From Anoplopoma fimbria (Eukaryota > Chordata > Actinopteri > Perciformes > Anoplopomatidae), in the NCBI RefSeq assembly GCF_027596085.1, contig NC_072462.1:22563112-22627111 (forward strand): 64,000 bases of DNA. Reading direction: 5' to 3'. Position 1 is the stretch's first letter. Each line of letters starts with the position of its first letter. Positions 57,797 through 64,000 of this stretch are shown here, one piece after another. A program made the translations under genes and the position numbers. The notes under the pieces were generated by a model. That model did no database searches. It was given only the letters and a program-made list of their open reading frames with translations, and was not told where the DNA came from.

Positions 57797-58114
57797 AGGT
57801 CCATCCCCTTGGGCCGCTAAGGAGGACAGGAAAGAGACCGGAGGACGGACGGCCAACAGGAGCTGAGGAGTCGGGGGAACAACGCCGAGAGCCGAAACCC
57901 TCCCCAAGCAGGCCATCCGTCAACCACAGTCTCTCGCCTCCTCCTCCGCCGCTTTCCACCGGAACCACTCTTCTCCTCCCCTAAACCCCCCCCGATCCTA
58001 GAGGACACCGTTAGAAACAAAAACAACATCAAGAAAAGGTCTGCCTCACATGATGAAAAAAAGAGAAAAAAATGAAAACACTCCTCATTTGAGCACTTTT
58101 GACTGCATTATTTC

Positions 58115-58147
<33 letters not shown>

Positions 58148-60771
58148 CGTATTTTCTCCCTGCCATGTATCCTTTTGATGTTTATTTTACTGTTGTTTTA
58201 ATAGAGGGGTCAAGTGAGACTAAACTGAATTAACACCGCTAAGAGAAGAGGAAAATTTAATGCAGGATTGTATTTCCACTCTTCCTTTTTCCTTTGGGAG
58301 AGTAGTTTAAATGGAGCACCGGTACAAAACCAGTATTGTTTTTATCTTTTCTTGCTTTCCTTGAACAGGCCGAGCACTAGCTTGCTTGAAATTGAAAAGT
58401 CTTAAAGTTTATTCAGCTGACAAGCTGTTGACTAATCTGTGATTTGTATTATTATTGTTGCACTTCTGTTGCTTCACTTTCCACTGCATCCCCATCTGTC
58501 TCACCATCAATATCCAATTGATTATTAGCCAGGAAGACGGACTCAAGGTTTGAAAAATGGAACAACACAGCAATCTTTTTGTTATAGACTCTGGCTGCAC
58601 TGACTCATCTCATGTTTTCCCACCTGTGGCTTTCAGAGGTACATAAGTTAAAAAACATATTCCACATTTGGCAGCTGCCTAATAGCTTTTTTTTTTTTTT
58701 TTTTTTTCTTTAAGCTGTAGGAGCTTTGGCAGGTAGTAAATATAGCTTTATAGGTGGGAGAACGGAGGGAAAGAATTAGGTAGGAAAGAGAAAGTTGTAC
58801 TCACCGTCGCTTCCAACTCAACCTTTCCTTGCCTTATTGTCTCTCAGTGCCGTCCTTTGAGAGAACTTTTAGAGAATCATAAACGTCCATGAAGGTTCTG
58901 ATTAACGGCCGTTGAGGCACCTCATCCCCGTCCATCACCATCCAGTGCATTTTACACTCAGAATGTTTCCCGTCCTCTGAAAATGTGACTGTTTTTACAC
59001 TCATCCAAACCCCTCTTTTCTTTTCTACTCTTTATGTGCCTGAACCCACAGAAGTTGTACTGATTTTTCTTGTTTTGTTATTCTTATTGAGGTTAGTAAA
59101 GGATGTAAGATAAAAGAGAAAAAAAAAAAGAGAAAAGTGTAAAATAGCCAGGATAAAAACCGATTCAAAGGTGCCAGATTTTGCGCTTTCACGGGGCCCG
59201 CCCTGTCGGCGGAGCCCCCGCAAAGACGGAAAAACGCTCGATATCTTGAAATGTTCTAATGTTTTAGGGTTTTTAACTTTGTCGTCAAACTGCTTTTTAG
59301 TGTCATTCTGTATAACTAGGTGCCCGAGGGCCGAAGCACTATTGATTTGCGCTTGAAAGTAGACACGAGCTGATGTATTTCTGACTGGTGTGCGGTGTTG
59401 ATGTGTGAGGGATGGGACAGCGGCGCAGCGGGCTCCCGTACAGATCTTCTTTACTGTTGTGGACGTGACTTTGCTGAGCGCTCGACGTTCCTTTAATTTT
59501 GTGCATGATCTGGTTTTCATTAAGCCAAGCGACTGATTTCCTGTGTTAGTCCTTATGTCAACGAGGTCTTGGCCACCAGTCACCATCTCTCTCTGCAGCC
59601 CCTGTCTTCACAGTGACTCAACACAATGCAACAAGCTCACGCTGTCATGGACATAGGGACCAGTTCCATACATGTGGATAATCTGATGAAGACTATCTAT
59701 GGAATTATTGTCATACTAGTTGCTATAACAGCACATTAAAGCTAGCGTTAGCTCTAGTTAGCTATTAGACTGAAGCTTATGTAACTAGCTCCTAACTCAC
59801 TCACTCACTCAGTCTTTCACACACAAACACATATGATGTATATAAACACAAACTACACCAACTCTGTGTTTGTGCTTTCAACCACAGTTTTTTCAGGCTT
59901 CCTCCCCGACAGAATGCAAAATCTGTCAGCGTTACAGATGGAGTGTGTGTTTCTTTTAAAGGAGCCAAAGCAGGGGGAAGGAAGCACGTGTCCGAAGCCA
60001 TCACAGATGAGACATGATAGGAATCTCCACGGCAACTTGTGCATAACACAACAAGGTTTCTGCAAGTCAGGAAGTGGGGAATTCGACCCTGTCTGTCTGA
60101 CTACTGTTGCCTTTATTAGAAAACCCCCAAAAATGTCAAATTAAAATATCCCTCTCTTCTTATAGACACAATCTACACTATGCTACTCCCTCCTGCTAGA
60201 CTGTTTAGGTTGGAGAGCCTGTGTGTGAGGAGATGGGAGGTGAAGTCCTCAAACACTTATAGAATTTGGCAGCATAAGCGTAGCTCCTGTGAGAGCAACA
60301 GCACACTCCTTGTATTTTTCTATTTTCCGCGTCACTCCTTCCTTTCAGCTTGTCTTTCTCCTCTTTTCATTCCTCCCCCTCCCTCCCTCCCTCCCTGGCT
60401 CCTACCTTGTTTCTGGCTGTTGCTGAGGCGACAGACCCCTTCACGCTCTGCTTTTTTGTTTGTCATGGCAACGCTTGTCAGATCGGAGGTTGCCAGTAGC
60501 AACTCGTCTCCTGACCTGGTGCTATTTGAACAGCTTTGCACCCCCCCCCCCCCACACACACACACACACACACACACGTTTTTATTATTATTATTCTGTG
60601 TCAGTTCTGCACCATTCCTCCATAATCCTGTGCTGGGTTGCTTGGAATCCAGAATCCCCTGCTGCTTACAAAAAAATCTATTACAGCCGTTGCTGTGATG
60701 CAGCACCCATGCCTGAAAGAATTGACTTGGACATTAAATGCTGGCATCCCCCTCGTTGTGTCCCATGCCTC

Positions 60772-60891
<120 letters not shown>

Positions 60892-61579
60892 CTTTAATGC
60901 TCTGTCAGCTTGGATGCTTTTTGTATGCCATATTATGCTAATGATATATGAGTGATATGTAAGTACGCAACGCGCTGCAGGCCGAGAGGAGCTTTCCTTC
61001 TGTTGAACACCTTCTTGCCCCTGAACCCTCTCGACACCTCCCCCCTTCTTGTAAGCCTTCCCCTGTAAAAGTGAAACTGTGTGATGGTATATGTCTTGGT
61101 GGCTGTGGGGTTTCTGGGATGCTTGCTTATTATGGAAAAAAGTATCAAATCCCATGGATGGTGATGTTAAAAAAACAAGAACAACAACAAGGACTTCTAA
61201 GATTAAAAGAAAAAGATAAAGAAAAAAAAAAAGGAATTCAATCTGTTTCTTTTGTTTCTGACATTTTATGTTAGAAGTTGTGTGGAAGTCGTGATCTATA
61301 GACAGCGAAGAAAACGAGCACACAGAAAACTGAAGATGCCTACATTTGTAACTTTTACCATTACTTTTTGTTGGTTTTCCTGTTTTGGACCCCAGAGTTT
61401 ACAGTTACATCATAACTGGTTGGACCACTTACTTGTTGTTACTTAAATGTAAATGGCCATTTCCAAAACACATATTATCATCTTCAATAGGATAACCAGC
61501 CGTTTAGAAGACATCACCCTCATTTAATGCATGTAATGGAGAACATAAATACACGTAAGATACTTTATAAATGAGACCA

Positions 61580-61585
61580 AATAAA
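61580..61585 (+). terminator. Likely distal poly(A) signal of dpysl2
   Basis: AATAAA followed within 10-35 bases by GTAGGTGG and T-rich sequence. Confidence 0.5.
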
Positions 61586-61605
61586 TGAATGTAGGTGGAG
61601 ATGGC

Positions 61606-63225
61606 CTGTCTTTCTTTTCATTTCCTCTCTTCAGTGAAACAAGCAGATTGTACGCTCATATTTCATATTAGATTCAATGCAGGCTACTATTATTAGAACA
61701 ATACGACCATTCAGGCTCCCTCGTGTGGCTCAAAGGTGAACTGCAGATATAAACGTTAAATAAAATACTTTTGCAAATTGATTTGGTAACTCTATTGCGA
61801 CCCACCTGTGGGTCCCGACCCAGTGTTTGGGAACAACTGGTGTAGAGTTTAGAAATGTCCCGCACGTGTGAAAACAAATCTTTAAACAACCAAGCCCTCA
61901 TTCTGAACGGAGTGTGCTAAATCCACATTATTTTTACTAAATCTACTCAATCAGTAGAAGAGTAGTGGAGCTCCACTTTCTGGTGACTGAAAACACCATT
62001 GTGAGCTCAACTGCGATGCAGTATTTTAGTTCACAGTTAAAATATAAAATATCAAAAATCATGATAGGCCAGCTCTGGAGCAAAAGTGGTTGCAAAACTA
62101 ACCCAATGAACGGTGCTAAGGCTAAGGGTTAAGGCCTTTTAATGATTCAAACGAACAAGGGTGATTGGTTTTTTGGATCGTTTGTAAAAGCAAAAGTAAT
62201 AACACTTGTTTCCAAGGACAGAAAGCCTGTTTTCAGACAGCAAGCATCCGTGGCTCGCTGTGTGACCATGGCAACAACAGAAATCAGAGGAGGAAAACGT
62301 GAGCTGAGTCTATAAACCATGTTTATGATGTTAGCAGAACATGCTTCGTTAATGGTGATGTATTTCTAACTATTTCCTCTATTTAAGATACAATCCGCTC
62401 TGTTTAGCTGCGTGAGGACATTATACTAGGCCAATAGCAGCAGCCTGTGTTGGAAATAGACTTAAAGCGTAAGCAAGTAAAGCAAGTAAAAACAAAAACT
62501 GCTCATATCAGATAGTCTCTCTCTGCACGGATTCTTGATGATGCACTTGACTGCAACACAATAATATTGACAAAAATAGTTAATGCATGGAACCAAAAAG
62601 GCAACTTGAAATAGGTGCCTCATACCACGGCACACCAGGCCAGTTGCAACAAGCACAACGCTCGAAGCATGTCGAGGCCTGTATTTTTGCAGCGATGAAA
62701 CAGTTGAGTGGCGTCAGAAGGCTTCACTACAGTGCTGATGACGGTTTCTGTGTGCAGTATGCTAAGTCTTAAGAGGTTAGGTGACCTGAAAGGGCTAACT
62801 TGCATGTAGGTGAGAATGTGTCCCTATGATGGACCAGACTCTACCCAGCCTTTATGATCAGTGGATGCTGGGATCGTCTCTGAGTGGACAGGATAACCAC
62901 GTCACAAAAGATTGGTAATTCTATCCAACACAGTCTCCATGTCTGCCTCAAAAACAAGCACAGCAGGCTGATGACATGTATGAACTTTGTCACAACATAC
63001 TGTGTGCAGCAGATCTCCAGCAGGAGGATGTGTTTAATGTTTCTCCACCAGGTGGCAGTGCTGTCATCTAGTTCACTCACCACTCCCTGCTTTCTCTGCC
63101 AGTCTCTTGTGGCGCTTCCTTTTTTTTCTTTTTTTTTCTTTCAGCTCATGAATGAAAAATGATACCAGTGGTAAGATGGTGACAATGGCACATCTTCTGC
63201 TGCTGGTGAGTGCATTAACGGAGTG

Positions 63226-63259
<34 letters not shown>

Positions 63260-64000
63260 ATATTGATCAACTACAGTCATATTCATGTTGGTTAGATACA
63301 AAATTAGCCAGAATCTAAATGTGGAATGGTTAAAATAACTTACTATCAAACTGCCAGGCCTGTTCCCAAGAGCACTAAAGTGAATACCCGCCATTTCCTG
63401 CACTGTAATGAATTGACACTGTTTCCTACATAAAAGCACTCTTTGACATCAGAGGCACTTTCATGTACTTTCCTCAGAGGCATGCGTTGGAAAAAGAAAT
63501 GTGAGAAAAGATGACAAAATTTACAGCAAATTAATGTGAATGTTTGAGATCCACATGAAAAAGTATGACTTTTTTTTCCTCTTTGGGTATAACCCTGGCT
63601 CGCATTTTAAAAGGAAAACGCTTAAAGGCCAAAACTCCAGTCCACCTGTATTCTCATTAAGAGAGAGAGATCAGTCTAGTTTCTTATCCGTGAAATGATT
63701 AAAACCATGGAATAAATATATTATATATGATGGTGCCGGAATATGGTTAAACGCATTGCTTTTGTTTCCATGGTCATGACAGTAGGACATTAAGGATTAC
63801 GTCGACGAATGCTCTTAAATCAAATAGTCAAAGTCAAAAAATGTATATATACACAAACAAACAAACCAACTTTGAAGCCAATTACTGACCTTTGACCTTG
63901 TGGGCCACAGTGCATCAAATAAACGCTTTACCGTGGTCACAAAATTAATAAGGGATTTGAAATGATTTGGTTTGAATTATTAAACATAAATCAAGGTTAA
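61606..64000. other. Intergenic, no gene seen
   Basis: Short ORFs only, none with family features. It contains a poly(A) run at 63231-63257 and a CTCF-like motif at 63045. Confidence 0.5.
63045..63058 (+). promoter_or_regulatory. Strong CTCF-like motif
   Basis: CCACCAGGTGGCAG, an essentially perfect match to the CTCF core, downstream of the dpysl2 3' end. It could mark a domain boundary. Motif match only. Confidence 0.5.

Noticed and set aside
59032..59586. 184-codon ORF on the - strand
   Set aside because: Antisense to the presumed dpysl2 3' UTR, no recognisable domain, low-complexity Phe/Leu end. Likely chance, though long enough to check by BLAST.

Overview
The window looks like nuclear DNA from a teleost fish. 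It holds split genes with GT-AG introns whose products closely match vertebrate proteins, many long (CA)n/(TG)n microsatellites, and fish-type SINEs and MITEs. Three protein genes lie head to tail on the + strand: ppp2r2a (3' part), bnip3l and dpysl2. This is the same order and orientation as PPP2R2A-BNIP3L-DPYSL2 on human 8p21, so it is a conserved vertebrate block. Products were assigned by reading translated exons against remembered vertebrate proteins; no database search was possible.

Layout. 1-10920: ppp2r2a coding exons 2-10 (exon 1 lies upstream of the window) and 3' UTR. 10921-11383: a gap of about 0.5 kb. 11384-22755: bnip3l, six coding exons with all splice phases resolved (206 aa) and a probable long 3' UTR. 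22756-31427: gene-free DNA with a tight cluster of three MITEs (24.1-25.5 kb), another dispersed repeat and several microsatellites. 31428-61605: dpysl2, with a long-isoform (CRMP2A-type) first exon at 31909, the usual short first exon at 34647, thirteen shared exons from 42837 to 57796 and a 3' UTR of about 3.8 kb. 61606-64000: no gene seen; one strong CTCF-like motif.

The genes do not form an operon or a shared pathway. They encode a PP2A regulatory subunit (B55 alpha), a mitochondrial outer-membrane mitophagy receptor (NIX) and a cytosolic microtubule/axon-guidance adaptor (CRMP2). The shared location reflects old synteny.

I found no new multi-gene system. The points most worth a second look are: a roughly 350-bp block present in two dpysl2 introns, where one copy carries a 56-bp retroposon tail and the other keeps the empty site; the loss of the Tyr32-equivalent residue in CRMP2; a C-rich triple acceptor in bnip3l where only the middle AG keeps frame; a repeat family whose two copies both carry CTCF-like cores; and a degenerate 31-32-bp minisatellite interrupted by a dispersed repeat.
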